64,000 nucleotides of DNA from DATAOG01 sp963798075 (GTDB taxonomy: Bacteria > Pseudomonadota > Alphaproteobacteria > Geminicoccales > Geminicoccaceae), in NCBI GenBank assembly GCA_963798075.1, contig CAWCRU010000009.1, forward strand, positions 124,001-188,000. The letters are read 5' to 3'. Made by a program: the position numbers and the translations under genes. Below, in pieces: positions 18,740 through 29,006 of this stretch. Each line of letters starts with the position of its first letter. Positions within the stretch are counted from its first letter, which is position 1. A model generated the notes under the pieces. The model did not search any database and had not been told where the DNA came from. It was given only the letters and a program-made list of their open reading frames with translations.

Positions 18740-20735
18740 CTAGACGGGTTCCTGAGGCCGGCCGGTCGCGGGCTCGAAGCCGAGGTGCTGCAAGGCTTCG
18801 CGGCCGGGCTCGCTGGTCAGCAGCGCGACCAGGCGTTGGACCGGCGGCCGGTCGCGCCGGGCCCACGGCAGGACCAGGTCGTAGTGCTCCATCACGAGCG
18901 GCAGGAAGGCGAGGTCGTAGAGGCGGGCGACGGTGGCGATCGCCACGCCCCAGTCGGCGCGGCCCTGGGCGACGGCGGCGGCGACCGCGTTGTGCGATCT
19001 CGGCTGGGCGAAATAGCCGGCCGGACGGGCGCCCGCGAGCAGGCCGTCGATCAGGATCCGGGTGCCGCTGCCGGCGTTGCGGTTGACCATCAGGCAGCGC
19101 TCGTCGGCCAGGGCCAGGGCGAGCGCCGCTTGGGCCGACCCGGCGCCGGCGAAGCGGGCGTCGCCCTTTCGGAAGACGATGCCCTGCATGCGCCGCCAGC
19201 CGGGGACGAGCTCGAGAGCCGGGCGTCAGAAAGGGCGTGTTGTAGAGACCGCTCTTCGGATCGAGGAGATGGATCCCGGCGAGGTCGCATTCGCCGCGTT
19301 TGGCGGCCGCGAGGCCGGCCGTGCTGCCGACGTAGAGCGTCTTGACGCCGAGGCCCTCGGCTTCGAGGCGCCCGAGCAGGTGGTCGAGGCCCAGGCAGTG
19401 GCTGCCGATCACCACGAGGTCGGCCGGGCGCGCGGCGGCGCCGAGGCGCTGCACGCTGACCCGGGTGCCGGCCGCGACGCCCTCGGCCAGCGCCGGGATC
19501 GCGAAGAAGCCATCCGCCTGGGCGAAGGCGGTGACCGCGCCCGAGCCCTTGGCCGTGGGATAGGCGACCAGGGCGCCCGCCTCACCCGGCGCCGCCACCA
19601 GCGATACCATCACGTATTCCATCCGCCCGCGCTCCGAGGGCAGCCGGGTCGCGAGGACCGCCTCGGAGGTGGCGGCAGGGTCCGGCGGCCGGCCCGCGAA
19701 GGCGCGGATCACCGGCGCCACGAACTCCTGGAAGGTGAACATGGCCGAGGTCGGGAAACCCGGCAGGACCACGACCGGCTTGGTCCCGACGACCGCGAGG
19801 CAGATCGGCTTGCCGGGCTTGAGCGCGACGCCGTGAACCAGGATGCCGGGGGCGCCGAGGCGCGCCACGACCCGATGGGCGACGTCGCCCGCACCCTTCG
19901 AGGTGCCGCCGGAGAGGACGACCAGGTCGGCGCGCAGGAGCGCCTCGTGCAGCCGGCGCTCGAGGGCCGCCTCATCGTCGGCGACGATGCCGAGCGGCTC
20001 CGGCTCGCCGCCCAGCTCCTCGATCGCGGCCGCGACCACGGCGGCGTTGGAATCGTAGACGGCGCCCGCCCGGAGCACGGCGCCGGGCGGCACCAGCTCG
20101 TCGCCGGTCGAGAGCACGGCGACCCGCGGCCGGCGCCAGACCTCGACCATGCCGCGCCCGACCGCCGCCAGCATGCCGATCTCGCGCGCCGCGAGCTGCC
20201 TGCCCCGGCGCAGCACGGTCTCGCCGCGCGCCATGTCGCTGCCGGCGAAGGCGATGAGCTGCCCGGCCGCGGCCGGTCGCGACACCTGGATCGTGCCGGC
20301 GGCCTCGTCGAGCTCGGTATGCTCGACCATGAGCACGGCATCGGCGCCGCGCGGCAGCATGCCGCCGGTCGCGATCACGGTCGCGGTGCCGGCCACGACC
20401 GGCAGGCGGGGCTCGATACCGGGGGTCAGGACCTCCGGGTTGAGCAGCAATTCGGCGGGCTCGGCGTCGCTGGCGGCGGCGGTATCGCGAGCGCAGACCG
20501 CAAAGCCATCGACGTTGGCGCGATCGAACCCCGGCACGTCGACCGCGGCGACCACGTCCTCGGCCAGCACCCGTCCGCGGGCTTGCGCGAGGGCCACGCT
20601 CTCCTTGCCCAAGGGCGCGAGCGTCAGATGGCGATGGAAGCGGGCGACCGCCTCATCGCGGTCCACGACCTCGAGGAACTGCTCCTGCCGGGCCGCGCGC
20701 CGGACCGCCGCCAGCAGACGCGAGGCGTCATCCAC
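18740..20735 (-). pseudogene. MoeA (molybdopterin molybdotransferase) fused to a periplasmic-binding-like domain, one frameshift
   Basis: About 664 residues after repair. The MoeA part (residues ~1-430) inserts metal into molybdopterin. It has VDVPGFDRANVDGFAVCA, ATGGMLPRGADAVLMVEHTE, VLSTGDELVPPG, LSGGTSKGAGD and LPGFPTSAMFTFQEF. The C-terminal ~220 residues (from ADLVVIGSHCLGLDHLL through VNRNAGSGTRILIDGLL to FLPLVMEHYDLVLPW) are a PBP-like domain of the ModA/LysR-effector type, a known MoeA-PBP architecture. The frame breaks near 19214, between NTPFLTPG and ELVPGWRRMQG; one extra base explains it. It overlaps the downstream end of the second moeA gene by 8 bases. The PBP domain may sense or deliver molybdate or tungstate; this is inference. 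Confidence 0.87.
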
Positions 20736-21882
20736 GCTCGGCGTCCCGCGCGAGACCCGGCTCGAACAGCCAGACCGTCACCAGCGAGCCGGCCGCGCAG
20801 CCTTCGCTGGTCGCCGGCACCAGCGTGAAGCCGTCGGCGCCGGCTGCGGTGCGCAGACGCGGCGCGCGGCCGCCCGGGAGCGGTGCCACCGCGTCCGCAG
20901 CATCGAGGCGGACCGGCACGACCTCGGTGAAGCCCAGCCCGGATGCGATCTTGCGGGTCGTGCGCAGGCGGCGCGAGGCGTAGGGCAGATCCGGATCGCG
21001 GCCGCCGCGCAGGCGCACCACGCGCCCTGCGATCAGCTCATAGGCCCAAAAGCAGGCGGCCGGCAGAACCGGCAGCAGCGCGACGATCGCAGCATCCAGG
21101 CTGGCAAGGCAGGTCCCGCGGCCGGGCTCCAGCGCCACGCCGCGGATGGCGATCTCGAGGCTGCTCGCGACGCTGCCGGCGATCAGGACGACGTCGGCGC
21201 CCGCGGCCCTGTCCGCGATGCCCGCGCTGTCCGCGCCGCCGCGCTCGAGATGCTGCACCCCGACCACGAGGCCGCCGTCGCGCTCGACCATGGCGTGGAG
21301 CATCGGAGCGAGCACGTCCGCCGCGCCCGCGACCAGGATCCGGGTGCGCGGCCGTCCGATCACGGCCACGCGGGCCACCCCGGCGGCGCTCAGCAGGCCG
21401 ATCTCGGCGGGCCGCAGGGGCTGGCATCGTCGCCCGGCGGCTCGGAGCGGATCGCCCGCCCGCAGCTCGCTCGCCGCCGTCACCACCCCGTCGCCGGCGG
21501 CCATCGGCGCGAGGATGCCGAGCCGGCCTTCGCTTTCCGGCTCGACGACCTCGAACGGCAGGACCGCATCCGCGCCCGCCGGCAGCGGCTGCCCGGCTCC
21601 GATGCGAGCCGCAGCCCCGCGCGGCAAGGGTCCGCAGCCGGCTTCCGTGACGGGGCAGGAGAGCGGATTGTAGGGGTCCGCGCCGACCGTGTCCTCGGCG
21701 CGCAGGGCATAGCCGTCCTCGATCGCGCGAGAGGTCGCCGGGACGTCCGCGGCGGCCGGCGGCAAGCCTGCGGGAATGCGGCCGCAGGCCGCCTCGAGGC
21801 CCACCTCCTCGGGTGCGATCGGCTGCGAATTCTCCTCGATCCAGCGCCAGGCGGCCTCAAGGTGGACCGGCTCAGCCTGCAT
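20728..21882 (-). CDS. MoeA-like protein, divergent second copy
   Basis: A 384-residue MoeA-family protein, first gene of the molybdenum operon. It keeps the domain I/II segments (TSRAIEDGYALRAEDTVG, GQPLPAGADAVLPFEVVE) and a C-terminal domain IV. The usual domain III motif SGGxSxGxxD is replaced by IAGSVASSLEIA, so it is probably catalytically altered. Paired MoeA paralogues, one canonical and one divergent and beside a MoeA-PBP fusion, are known from several lineages. ATG 21882 has GGGG upstream. A second ATG at 21922-21920 with GAGGAG would read 16 codons into the same start in another frame, so a small N-terminal extension hidden by an indel is possible. Confidence 0.85.
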   Translation of the reverse strand: MQAEPVHLEAAWRWIEENSQPIAPEEVGLEAACGRIPAGLPPAAADVPATSRAIEDGYALRAEDTVGADPYNPLSCPVTEAGCGPLPRGAAARIGAGQPLPAGADAVLPFEVVEPESEGRLGILAPMAAGDGVVTAASELRAGDPLRAAGRRCQPLRPAEIGLLSAAGVARVAVIGRPRTRILVAGAADVLAPMLHAMVERDGGLVVGVQHLERGGADSAGIADRAAGADVVLIAGSVASSLEIAIRGVALEPGRGTCLASLDAAIVALLPVLPAACFWAYELIAGRVVRLRGGRDPDLPYASRRLRTTRKIASGLGFTEVVPVRLDAADAVAPLPGGRAPRLRTAAGADGFTLVPATSEGCAAGSLVTVWLFEPGLARDAERG

Positions 21883-22029
21883 CGAAGACCCCGGGGCCGT
21901 CCTTGCGCCGCGTGCTCGTCATGGCTCCTCAGAAATCTGCAGCCTTGTCGAGCCGAGTCTAGCGGACAGCCGGGGAGGAAGTGAAGCTGGACGCTCCGTG
22001 TCGCTTCCGCAGCGCTTTCTTGCTGCCCC

Positions 22030-23408
22030 TCAAGGCTGGTTCTCGAGCAAGGAGCGCCAGGCGAGCCGGGCCGTCTGCAGGGCGTCGGCCCGGGCGGCGA
22101 GCGCTGGCCGCGCGGGCGCAAGGTCGACCGCCTGCTTGGCGGCCGCCGGCCAGCGGGTCAGGAGCAGGGCGCCGCTCGCGGCCCCGCTTGCGGCCGGCAT
22201 GGCGTGCACGGGCTGCCCGGGGCGAAGCGTGGCCAGCGCATCGGTGATCAGCGGATTGCGGGCGAAGGGCCCGTCGATGAAGATCGGGCCGGCCGCACCC
22301 AGCTGCTCGAGCACGAAGTCGAGCATCAGCGATGCATAGAGAGCGGCAAGCGCCGCGCGCTCTTTGGATCCTTCCGGCGCGGGTCCGACGATGCGCCCGG
22401 GCCGTCCCGGGAAGGGGCCGCTTGCGGGCGCGAAGCTCGGCAGCGCCAGCGTGCCCCTGGCCAGGACCGCGTCGAGGTCGGCGAGCGAGGCGTCTGCGTC
22501 CGCATCGCCCCGGATCGTCTCGTATTCGCGCCCGCCCATGAAGCGCGCGGTCGGCACCGGCGCCCCGGCGGCATCGACGTTCGCCAGCATGTCGCGGCCG
22601 GCCGCGAGCCGGTCGAGGCGGCCGCCGGCCGCCATGCAGATGACCCAGGTGCCGCTCGAGACCACGGCAAAGGGTGGTGCGGCGCTCGCCAGGTAGACGA
22701 GATAGGAGGCGTTGCTGTCGTGGATGCCGGTGAGCACGCGACAGGCTGCCCCGAGCCCGGTTGCCGCCGCGATCTCCGGGCGAAGGGGGCCCAGCACCTC
22801 GCGGGCGGCCCGGATCGGCGGCAACAGGGCGCTCCAGCCGGTGCGCAGAGCCAGGCCGCTCGGGCGGCCCTCTCGCGGTCGCCAGAGATCGGTATGGCAG
22901 CCGAGCGAGGTCACCTCGGACGCCTTCTTGCCGGTGAGCCGCCACGCCCAGTACTGCGGGTAGAGCAGAATGTCGGTGACCCGCGCGAAGGGATCGGGCA
23001 GGCGCCTTGCCTGCCAGAAGATCTGGCGACCGAGGTTCAGGCCGAGCGGCAGGGGCGGGCTGAAGGTGCGCGCGTAGTCGTCGGCGACCAGGGCGTAGTC
23101 GCGCGGCCAGCTCCTCGGGACCCGCGTGCTCGTAGTCGAGGACCGGCATCGCCAGCTCCTCGCCGGCGAGCAGCGCGGCGGTGGCGCCGTGGGTGACCGG
23201 GACGATCGTCTCGATCGAGCCGCGGATCCGGGACGCTCCGCAACGCCTCGACGATCCAGGCCCAGAGCGCGTCGACGTCGAAGTGCGGGTAGGGTGGCCC
23301 GGGCTCGACCCGGTTGGCCCGTCGCGCGAGGTGGACCTCGCGGCCGCCGTCATCGAGGACGACGAGCTTGAGGTTGGTCTTGCCGATGTCGAGGACGGCG
23401 GTCGTCAT
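22030..23408 (-). pseudogene. rhaK: L-rhamnulose kinase (FGGY family) RhaK, two frameshifts
   Basis: Phosphorylates L-rhamnulose for cleavage by RhaD; about 458 residues after repair. The N-terminal MTTAVLDIGKTNLKLVVLDD is the FGGY phosphate loop. After breaks near 23226 (before RGSIETIVPVTHG) and 23103 (before DYALVADDYART) the rest is in one frame: QYWAWRLTGKKASEVTSLGC, GTGIHDSN-like GIHDSNASYLVYL, VVSSGTWVICMA and IFIDGPFARNP. Both breaks are explained by one extra base. In Rhizobium leguminosarum RhaK is also required for rhamnose transport (established), which fits its place at the end of the transporter operon. Identity rests on the surrounding rha genes. Confidence 0.85.
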
Positions 23409-23435
23409 GGCAGGGCGTCCGAGCGCGGCCCGGCG

Positions 23436-24455
23436 TCAGCCCCTGCGGCCGAGCCTGCGGATCAGGATCGGGGTCGCGATCGCGCCGATCAGGAGCGCTC
23501 CCACCACCATCGCCATGACGATGCCCGGGATGTTCAAAAGACCCATGCCGAAGGTGACGAGGCCCATCAGGAAGACCGCGATGAAGACGCCGGGGATCGT
23601 GCCCGAGCCGCCCATGATGTTGACCCCGCCCAGGACCACCATGGTGATCACCTCGAGCTCCCAGCCGGTCGCGATGTTGGGCCGCGTGCTGCCGATCCGG
23701 GACGTCAGCAGGACCGCGGCGAGGCCCGCCATCAGGCCCACCAGCGCGAACAGGATCAGCTTGTGGCGCTCGACGTCGATGCCGGCGAAGCGGGCGGCTT
23801 CCGGGCCCTGGCCGATCGCGAAGGTCCGGCGGCCGAAGGAGGTCCGGTGCAGCAGGACGCCGAACCCCAAGGTCAGCGCGAGAAAGAGGACGAACTCGAA
23901 CGAGAACACCCAGACCACGTAGCCCTGGCCGAAGTATTCGAAGCCCTCGGGATAGCTGCCGTAGGACTGGTCGCCCAGGATGATGTAGCTGATGCCGCGG
24001 TAGAGGCTCATCGTGCCGATCGTGACGACGATCGAGGGCAATTGGAAGCGGGTCACGAGCCAGCCGTTGAAGAGGCCGGCGAGCAGGCCGACCGCGAGGC
24101 CGATGAGCAGCAGGACCAGCGGCCCGGCGCCCGCCGCCGCGGCCGCGCCCATCAGGGTCGAGGCGAGAGCGATGATCGAGGCGACCGAGAGGTCGATCTC
24201 GCGCGCGATGATCAGCAGCGCCATCGGCAGCGCGATGATCGCCTTCTCGGTGAAGTTGAAGGTCGCATCCGACAGGTTCCAGGGATCGAGGAAGTAGGGC
24301 GAGAGCTGGGTGTTGAGGAGGAAGGCGAGCGCGAGGAAGACGAGGAGCAGGCTCTCCCAGCGCAAAAGCCGCTCGCCGAGCCCGACCGGCAGCCGGTCGG
24401 GGATCACGCCGAGGCCGGCCGCGTCCGCGGCCGTCGTCGAGGTGAGCGTGCTCAT
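23436..24455 (-). CDS. rhaQ: L-rhamnose ABC transporter permease RhaQ
   Basis: Ribose/rhamnose-type inner-membrane permease of 339 residues with eight to ten helices. The motifs IIAREIDLSVASIIALAS, LPSIVVTIGTMSLYRG and GWELEVITMVVLGGVNIMGG are typical of RbsC-class permeases. ATG 24455 overlaps the rhaP stop (ATGA). It ends 27 bases before rhaK; there is no room for rhaU, the mutarotase gene found here in rhizobial rha loci. The longer open frame upstream is a shadow of rhaP. Confidence 0.92.
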   Translation of the reverse strand: MSTLTSTTAADAAGLGVIPDRLPVGLGERLLRWESLLLVFLALAFLLNTQLSPYFLDPWNLSDATFNFTEKAIIALPMALLIIAREIDLSVASIIALASTLMGAAAAAGAGPLVLLLIGLAVGLLAGLFNGWLVTRFQLPSIVVTIGTMSLYRGISYIILGDQSYGSYPEGFEYFGQGYVVWVFSFEFVLFLALTLGFGVLLHRTSFGRRTFAIGQGPEAARFAGIDVERHKLILFALVGLMAGLAAVLLTSRIGSTRPNIATGWELEVITMVVLGGVNIMGGSGTIPGVFIAVFLMGLVTFGMGLLNIPGIVMAMVVGALLIGAIATPILIRRLGRRG

Positions 24456-25468
24456 GCCCTCGCTCCCTCGCTGCCGCGGGCGGCGGCGATGCTCGCTTCC
24501 TTCAGGATCAGGCGGCCGGCCTTGCGTTCGCCGCGCGAGTTGATCACGACCGCGGCGACGATCACGGCCCCCGAGATGCCCATCTGCCAGAACGGCGAGA
24601 TGTTGATGATCGGGAGCGCGTTCTTGACCACGCCCAGGAAGAGGGCGCCGAGCACCGCGCCGGCGACGCTGCCGATCCCGCCCGCGATGCTGACCCCGCC
24701 GATCACGCAGGCGGCGATCACCTGGAGCTCGAAGCCCATCGCGATCTCGACGTAGGCGACCGCATAGCGCGACACCCACAAGTAGCCGCACAGGCCCGCG
24801 AGCAGGCCCGAGATGCAGAACACCAGGAACTGGATGCGATCGGTCCGGATGCCGGCGTAGACGGCGGCCCGGGGGTTGCCGCCGGCGGCGTAGACCTCGC
24901 GGCCGAGGCGGGTGTGGTTGAGGACGTACCAGGCGCAAAGCGCGATCAGGATCGCGATCCAGGCCAGGACCGGCAGGCCGAGCAGCGTCTGGCGCGGAAA
25001 CGCGAGGAAGGCCCTGCTCATCTCATGGCTGTTGACCCAGGCGCCGCCGGTCAGGAGAAAAACCGTGCCGCGGTAGATGCTGAGCGTGCCGAGGGTGATC
25101 ACGATCGGCGGGATGCCGATCGCGCCGACGAGGAAACCGTTGACCGCGCCGAGCGCGAGCCCGACCCCGAGCGCCACCGCGATCGTGACGATGATCGGCA
25201 ATTCCGGCATGTGCGAGGACAGAAGGGCTGTGACCATGCCCGTCAGCGCGACGTTGGCGGCGACCGAAAGGTCGATGCAGCGGGCGAGGATCACCGTCAT
25301 CTGGCCGATCGCGAGGATGATCAGGATCGAGGTGTCGGTCAGCAGCTCGACCAGGCTGCCGGGCGTCAGGAAGGCGGGCGTGCGGGCGCCGACCGCGAGG
25401 ATCAAGAGCAGCACGATTGCCCCGAGCGCGAGCTCACGCCGCCGCAGCAGGCTTTGCACATCAGGCAT
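24452..25468 (-). CDS. rhaP: L-rhamnose ABC transporter permease RhaP
   Basis: Second RbsC-class permease, 338 residues. It shows ILARCIDLSVAANVALTGM, IPPIVITLGTLSIYRGTVFLL and MGFELQVIAACVIGGVSIAGG, matching RhaQ position for position. ATG 25468 has AAGGAG six bases upstream and overlaps the rhaT stop by 8 bases. RhaP and RhaQ form a heterodimeric channel with RhaT as the double ATPase. Confidence 0.93.
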   Translation of the reverse strand: MPDVQSLLRRRELALGAIVLLLILAVGARTPAFLTPGSLVELLTDTSILIILAIGQMTVILARCIDLSVAANVALTGMVTALLSSHMPELPIIVTIAVALGVGLALGAVNGFLVGAIGIPPIVITLGTLSIYRGTVFLLTGGAWVNSHEMSRAFLAFPRQTLLGLPVLAWIAILIALCAWYVLNHTRLGREVYAAGGNPRAAVYAGIRTDRIQFLVFCISGLLAGLCGYLWVSRYAVAYVEIAMGFELQVIAACVIGGVSIAGGIGSVAGAVLGALFLGVVKNALPIINISPFWQMGISGAVIVAAVVINSRGERKAGRLILKEASIAAARGSEGARA

Positions 25469-26969
25469 GGATCGCTCCTTGCACGGCGCCTGAGGCGGCG
25501 GTGACGATCGCTTCGGGGGTGGCGTCCGCCCGGTCGAGCCGGGCTTTGATCCGGCCCTCGTGCATGACGATGATGCGATCTGCCATGCCGAGCACCTCGG
25601 GAAGCTCCGACGAGACCATGACGACGGCGAGGCCATCGCTGGCGAGCTCGCTCATGAAGGCGTGGACGGCCGCCTTGGAGCCGACGTCGATGCCCTTGGT
25701 CGGCTCGTCCAGGATGATGACCTTGGGCCGGGTCGCGAGCCAGCGGCCGATCACGACCTTCTGCTGGTTGCCGCCCGAGAGCTGCTCGACCGCGGTCATC
25801 CAGCTCGCGGTCCGGACCTGGAGGCGCGAGCCGTAGGTGTGGGCGAGCGCGAGCTCGGCGCCCTCGTCGATGAAGCCGTGGCGGCTGGTGCGATCGAGCT
25901 GCGGCAGCCCGATGTTGTGGGCGATCGCCATCGGCAGGACGGCGCCTTGGTGCTGGCGGTCCTCGGGCACGTAGACGATGCCGGCGGCGATGGCATCGCC
26001 GGGCTTGCCGATCGTGAGCGGCTGGCCATTGAGCCGGATCTCGCCGGCCGACGGCTTCGTGATCCCGAAGATCGCCTGCATGACCTCGCTGCGGCCGGCG
26101 CCGACCAGGCCGTAGAAGCCCAGGATCTCGCCGCGGCGGACGTCGAAGCTGATGTCCGCGAACTCGGTCGGGTGGGAGAAGCCCTGGACGTCGAGCACGA
26201 CCTCGCCGATCTCGAGCTCGAGCTTGGGGAAGATCTGCTCGATGGTCCGCCCGACCATCATGGTCACCAGCCGGTCCTGGTCGATCTCGCGGATCAGGCC
26301 GTCGCCGACGAAGGCGCCGTCGCGAAAGACGACGTAGCGATCGGCGATCTCGAAGACCTCGTCGAACTTGTGGCTGATGAAGAGGATCGCCTTGCCTTCG
26401 CGCGCGAGGCGGCGGACGATGCCGTAGAGGTCGTCGATCTCGCGCTGCGAGAGGGCGGCGGTCGGCTCGTCCATGATCACGATCTTGGCGTCGACCGAGA
26501 GTGCCCGCGCGATGCCGACGATGTGCTTTTGGGCCACGGAAAGCGTCCTGAGCTTCACCTCCGGATCGAGCTCGACCTCGAGCTGGGCCAGAATTTCCCG
26601 CGTCCGCGTCCGCATCGCGGCCCAATCGAGGCGGCCGAAGCGGGAGGCCATGTGGTGGCCCACGAAGATGTTCTCGGTCACCGAGAGCTCGTCGAACATG
26701 ACGGTCTCCTGGTGGATGGCGGTGATGCCGACCTTGCGCGCGGCTTCGGGGGTCGGCAGATCGAGGGCGGCGCCGTTCAGCCGGATCTCGCCTTCGTCGG
26801 GCCGGTAGATCCCGGTCAGCGCCTTCACGAGCGTCGACTTGCCGGCCCCGTTCTCGCCGATCAGCGCCGTCACCTCGCCCGGGTAGAGGTCGAGGCGGAC
26901 CTGATCCAGCGCCTTGACGCCCGGAAACGACTTGGAGACGTTGCGCATCTCCAAAATGGGCTGGCCCAT
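25461..26969 (-). CDS. rhaT: L-rhamnose ABC transporter ATP-binding protein RhaT (two ATPase domains)
   Basis: A 502-residue tandem ATPase of the RbsA/MglA class. Domain 1 (residues ~5-240) has Walker A GENGAGKST, signature-like LSVAQKH and Walker B IVIMDEPTAAL. Domain 2 (~255-495) has a degenerate Walker A (GLVGAGRSE), signature LSGGNQQK and VIILDEPTKGIDVGSK. A degenerate second P-loop is normal in this class. It follows rhaS after a strong stem-loop, which probably lowers ATPase and permease expression relative to the binding protein. Confidence 0.94.
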   Translation of the reverse strand: MGQPILEMRNVSKSFPGVKALDQVRLDLYPGEVTALIGENGAGKSTLVKALTGIYRPDEGEIRLNGAALDLPTPEAARKVGITAIHQETVMFDELSVTENIFVGHHMASRFGRLDWAAMRTRTREILAQLEVELDPEVKLRTLSVAQKHIVGIARALSVDAKIVIMDEPTAALSQREIDDLYGIVRRLAREGKAILFISHKFDEVFEIADRYVVFRDGAFVGDGLIREIDQDRLVTMMVGRTIEQIFPKLELEIGEVVLDVQGFSHPTEFADISFDVRRGEILGFYGLVGAGRSEVMQAIFGITKPSAGEIRLNGQPLTIGKPGDAIAAGIVYVPEDRQHQGAVLPMAIAHNIGLPQLDRTSRHGFIDEGAELALAHTYGSRLQVRTASWMTAVEQLSGGNQQKVVIGRWLATRPKVIILDEPTKGIDVGSKAAVHAFMSELASDGLAVVMVSSELPEVLGMADRIIVMHEGRIKARLDRADATPEAIVTAASGAVQGAIHA

Positions 26970-27068
26970 GACCGTTGTGCTCCCCTGCCGCTGGCTCAGA
27001 GCCGGGCGATCGTCATTTCGTTGTGTGCTGGGTCGTTGTCTGCTGGTCGTTGCGTGCTGGCCGAAAAC

Positions 27069-27106
27069 AGCCCCGCGCGCCTGGCCGAGGCCGGACGCGC
27101 GGGGCT
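27069..27106 (-). terminator. Stem-loop between rhaS and rhaT (attenuator/terminator-like)
   Basis: Perfect 11-bp stem: AGCCCCGCGCG pairs with CGCGCGGGGCT, with a 16-base loop that contains a small inner GGCC/GGCC stem. Reading in the rhaS direction the 3' arm is followed by GTTTTC. It begins 9 bases after the rhaS stop. It is probably a partial terminator or 3'-end stabiliser that keeps rhaS mRNA in excess, as in other binding-protein operons. Confidence 0.7.
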
Positions 27107-27114
27107 CGAGGGGG

Positions 27115-28117
27115 TCAGAAGATCTTGGCGAACTTCTCGACGTTCGAGGCGTCGTAGACGAACGGGTCGGCCATCGCGGCGCTGTTGTTGTCGTCGAGCG
27201 TGATCTCGCCCATCCGACCGATGGGGATCACGGCACCGGGCTCCGCCTTGGCCTTGCCGGTCGCGAGATTGTAGGCGAGCGTGGTCGCCGAATAGCCGAG
27301 ATCGATCGGGTTCCAGATCGCGAAGCTCTGGACCGAGCCCGCCTTGACGTGGCCGGCGAGCTCGGACGGCAGGCCGAGACCGGTCACGAACACCTTGCCC
27401 ACCTTGCCCTGGTCCTCGACCGCCTGGGCGGCGGCGACGATCCCGATCGAGGTCGGGGCGACGATCACCTTGACCTCGGGATGCGCCTGCAGCAGGGCCT
27501 CGGTCTCGCGGTAGCTCTTGTCCGCGAGGTCCTCGCCGTAGACGGTGCTGACGAGGTTGAGCCCCGGATAGTTCGGCAACGTTTCCTTCATCGCCGCGAT
27601 CCAGTTGTTCTGGTTGGTCGTGGTCGGCGTGGTCGAGAGGATCGCGATGTCGCCCTTGCCGTCGATCGGGGCGGCCGCGAGCTTGGCCAGCATGCTGCCG
27701 ATCAGATTGACGCTGGAGGGGTCGAGATGGGCCTCGCGACCCGCGGGTGCGACCCCGCTGTCCCAGGAGATCACGGTGATGCCGCGCTGCATCGCCTTCT
27801 TCAGGATCGGGACCAGCGCGTCGGTGTCGTTGGCCGAGACCGCGATCGCATCGACCTTCTGCGCGATCAAGCGAGTTGATCGTCTCGATCTGGGCTTCGG
27901 CGGTGGTGGTGGTGGGCCCGGTATAGATCAGCTCGACGTTGCCGAGCTCCTTGGCCGCCTCCTGACCGCCGTCGCGGGCCGCCTCGAAGAAGCCGATGCC
28001 GAGCGCCTTCACCACGAGCGCGATCCGGACATCGGCGGCCGATGCGCTGGTCGCGCCGGCGAGAGCGAGCGCGCTTACGGCAGCGAGCCCGAGCAGTGAT
28101 TTTTTGAACCTCAACAT
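27115..28117 (-). pseudogene. rhaS: L-rhamnose-binding periplasmic protein RhaS, one frameshift
   Basis: Type I periplasmic receptor, about 333 residues after repair. The Sec signal is MLRFKKSLLGLAAVSALALAG..., with cleavage likely at ASA|AD. The mature N-terminus is VRIALVVKALGIGFFEAARD; the hinge and sugar-site regions include ISWDSGVAP, KVIVAPTSIGIVAAAQAV and KVFVTGLGLPSEL. The frame breaks near 27870 (AQIETINSL / IAQKVDAIAVSANDTDAL) through one extra base. GGGAGG precedes ATG 28117. First gene of the transporter operon after rhaR. Confidence 0.88.
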
Positions 28118-28164
28118 CAAGACCTCCCTGGTCATGGTTCGAAATGGATGGGCGTGAGGGCCGC

Positions 28165-28962
28165 TCACAGGGCGGCCGGGCGGTCCTCCTCACCGACGAC
28201 CTCGACCCGGACGCCCTGCTCGCGGAGCATGGCGATCGCTTCGGGCGGTGCCGAAGTGTCGGTGATGAGAAGGCGGATGCGCTCGAGCGGGCAGAGGATC
28301 AGGCTGCCGCGGGGCGCGAACTTGGAGCCGTCGACCAGAACGATCAGCTCGTCGGCCTGCTTGAGCAGTTTTTGCTCGGTCTTGATCAGAATGGGGTCGC
28401 CTTCGATCAGACCCTGCGGCCGGATCGCCTGCGCGCCCATGAACATCTTCGACGCATAGAAATGGTCGATCGCGGTGTCGTGCTCATAGGCGCTGACGAT
28501 GATGTTCTGCTCGCGGTAGACCTCGCCGCCCGGCACCGTGACCCGGCAGCTGCCGGTCGAGAGCAGGTGGCTGGCGAGCGGGAACGAGTTGGTCAGCACG
28601 TTCAGGCCCAAGGGCGCCACGAAGTCGGCCATGCAGTAGGTGGTCGTGCCGCCGTTGACGATGATCAACTCGCCGGGCGCGCAGTGCTCGGCCGCCCGCC
28701 GGGCGATCTGCAGCTTGGCCTCGCGGGCGAGGAAGCTCGCGGTCTGGAACGGCGCCGTCCGCAGCGTCGCCGGCGAGTGCCCGTTGACCGGCTCGACGCC
28801 GCCCCGGACCCGGCGCAGCCGGCCGTCCTCGGCGAGGATCGCGAGATCGCGCCGGATCGTCGCCGGCGACGCGTCGAGCCTGAGCGTCAGCTCCTCGACG
28901 GTCACCAGCCCTCGCTCGGTGGCGGCGCGCTCGATCAGCCTCTGACGATCGCGTGCATGCAT
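28165..28962 (-). CDS. rhaR: DeoR-family regulator of rhamnose genes RhaR
   Basis: A 265-residue transcription factor. The N-terminal DeoR helix-turn-helix is RGLVTVEELTLRLDASPATIRRDL. The C-terminal sugar-phosphate isomerase-like domain has VNGGTTTYCMADFV and LKQADELIVLVDGSKF. DeoR regulators usually respond to a phosphorylated intermediate. Start ATG 28962 (GGAAGG upstream) is preferred over an in-frame TTG at 28986. It is divergent from rhaD and 48 bases upstream of rhaS, so it likely controls both operons from the 28963-29092 gap. Confidence 0.9.
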   Translation of the reverse strand: MHARDRQRLIERAATERGLVTVEELTLRLDASPATIRRDLAILAEDGRLRRVRGGVEPVNGHSPATLRTAPFQTASFLAREAKLQIARRAAEHCAPGELIIVNGGTTTYCMADFVAPLGLNVLTNSFPLASHLLSTGSCRVTVPGGEVYREQNIIVSAYEHDTAIDHFYASKMFMGAQAIRPQGLIEGDPILIKTEQKLLKQADELIVLVDGSKFAPRGSLILCPLERIRLLITDTSAPPEAIAMLREQGVRVEVVGEEDRPAAL

Positions 28963-29006
28963 CTCTCGACCTTCCGTTGCGCCCAACTGAGATCAGCTCA
29001 CGATCG

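Noticed and set aside
21872..21922. 16-codon upstream frame overlapping the second moeA start
   Set aside because: It could be a leader peptide, but it is more simply an N-terminal extension hidden by an indel, or chance; mentioned under that gene.
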